Shown here piece after piece: positions 63,848-64,000 of a DNA stretch of 64,000 bases; position 1 is the stretch's first letter; each line of letters begins with the position of its first letter. The stretch is from Pseudarthrobacter polychromogenes. Lineage in GTDB: Bacteria; Actinomycetota; Actinomycetes; Actinomycetales; Micrococcaceae. The stretch is taken from NCBI RefSeq assembly GCF_014644495.1, contig NZ_BMKU01000006.1, positions 124,001 to 188,000 on the forward strand, read 5' to 3'. Under the pieces are notes generated by a model. The model saw nothing but the letters and a program-made list of their open reading frames with translations. It was not told the origin of the DNA and did no database searches. Made by a program: the position numbers and the translations under genes.

Positions 63848-64000
63848 GTGGTTCAGAAAAAAACGGAATACGGTGCCGGCCCCCTGTTCAGGGCGGCCGG
63901 CACCGTGGCCGGCGTGATGATGGGCCACGCGCTGCTGGTGCTGGCCAACGTGCTACTGGTGGTAACGCCACTGCTGGGCAACTGGCTCCTGGTGCTGCTG
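63848..64000 (+). CDS. YesL-like (DUF624) membrane protein, 5' part
   Basis: The first 51 residues, open to the window edge. The start GTG has AAAGG 9 bases upstream. The sequence runs MVQKKTEYGAGPLFRAAG, then two hydrophobic helices (HALLVLANVLLVVTPLLGN). YesL-family proteins of about 200 residues regularly accompany LplABC-type importers and GH enzymes in Firmicutes and actinobacteria, where they may assist the transporter. The assignment rests on this context and a short N-terminal match. Confidence 0.6.
   Translation, partial: MVQKKTEYGAGPLFRAAGTVAGVMMGHALLVLANVLLVVTPLLGNWLLVLL

Overview
The window looks like chromosome of a high-GC Gram-positive actinobacterium, most likely Arthrobacter/Pseudarthrobacter or a close Micrococcaceae relative. 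This rests on the uniformly high GC, the resuscitation-promoting factor with a LysM domain, a DUF222/HNH (13E12-type) protein, an MSMEG_6728-family protein, a LysG/LysE pair and several apparently leaderless transcripts. I see no rRNA, tRNA, CRISPR array, phage or transposase gene.

Layout. 1-5.9 kb: the end of an Old Yellow Enzyme reductase, a Tex transcription accessory protein, a ZIP metal transporter and small unknowns. 5.97-14.55 kb: a tightly coupled nine-gene operon plus a 24-codon mini-gene. It encodes three family 2 glycosyltransferases, an HPr-kinase-like P-loop protein, a Wzx-like flippase, a large polytopic membrane protein, two small membrane proteins and a metallophosphoesterase. 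This is probably a surface-glycan assembly system and is the best candidate for something undescribed. 14.6-28.5 kb: housekeeping and stress genes (an SDR protein, Rpf, a UvrA-like ABC protein, adenine deaminase, acylphosphatase, a RecB-nuclease/helicase fusion, TerC) and two copies of a roughly 65-bp palindromic element. 28.5-37.5 kb: RecQ, a molybdopterin formate-dehydrogenase-like enzyme, a DUF6457 protein, glutathione-independent formaldehyde dehydrogenase, an acetyltransferase, MFS exporters and an ArsR-SRPBCC fusion with a clear operator.

38.9-50.8 kb is a sulfoquinovose (sulfoglycolysis) locus. A nine-gene minus-strand operon encodes SF kinase, SFP aldolase, an ABC sugar importer, an aldehyde dehydrogenase suited to sulfolactaldehyde, a TauE-type exporter, a 61-residue unknown and SQ isomerase. 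Divergent from it are a Gfo/Idh/MocA protein (candidate NAD-dependent sulfoquinovosidase), a DeoR regulator and a 2-hydroxyacid dehydrogenase. A shared inverted repeat lies at the divergent promoter and before the DeoR gene. The implied route is SQ glycoside -> SQ -> SF -> SFP -> DHAP + sulfolactaldehyde -> sulfolactate -> export.

50.9-64 kb: a DUF222/HNH protein, LysG and LysE with overlapping promoter and operator, a proline-rich lipoprotein with a membrane partner, a MarR/MFS pair with a doubled operator, and a GH42 beta-galactosidase operon with a polysaccharide-type ABC importer and a YesL-like gene that runs off the window end.

A recurring signal is the leaderless promoter: in seven genes a -10 hexamer ends 6-7 bases before the start codon. 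Functional names come from motif recognition and remembered family sequences; no searches were run.
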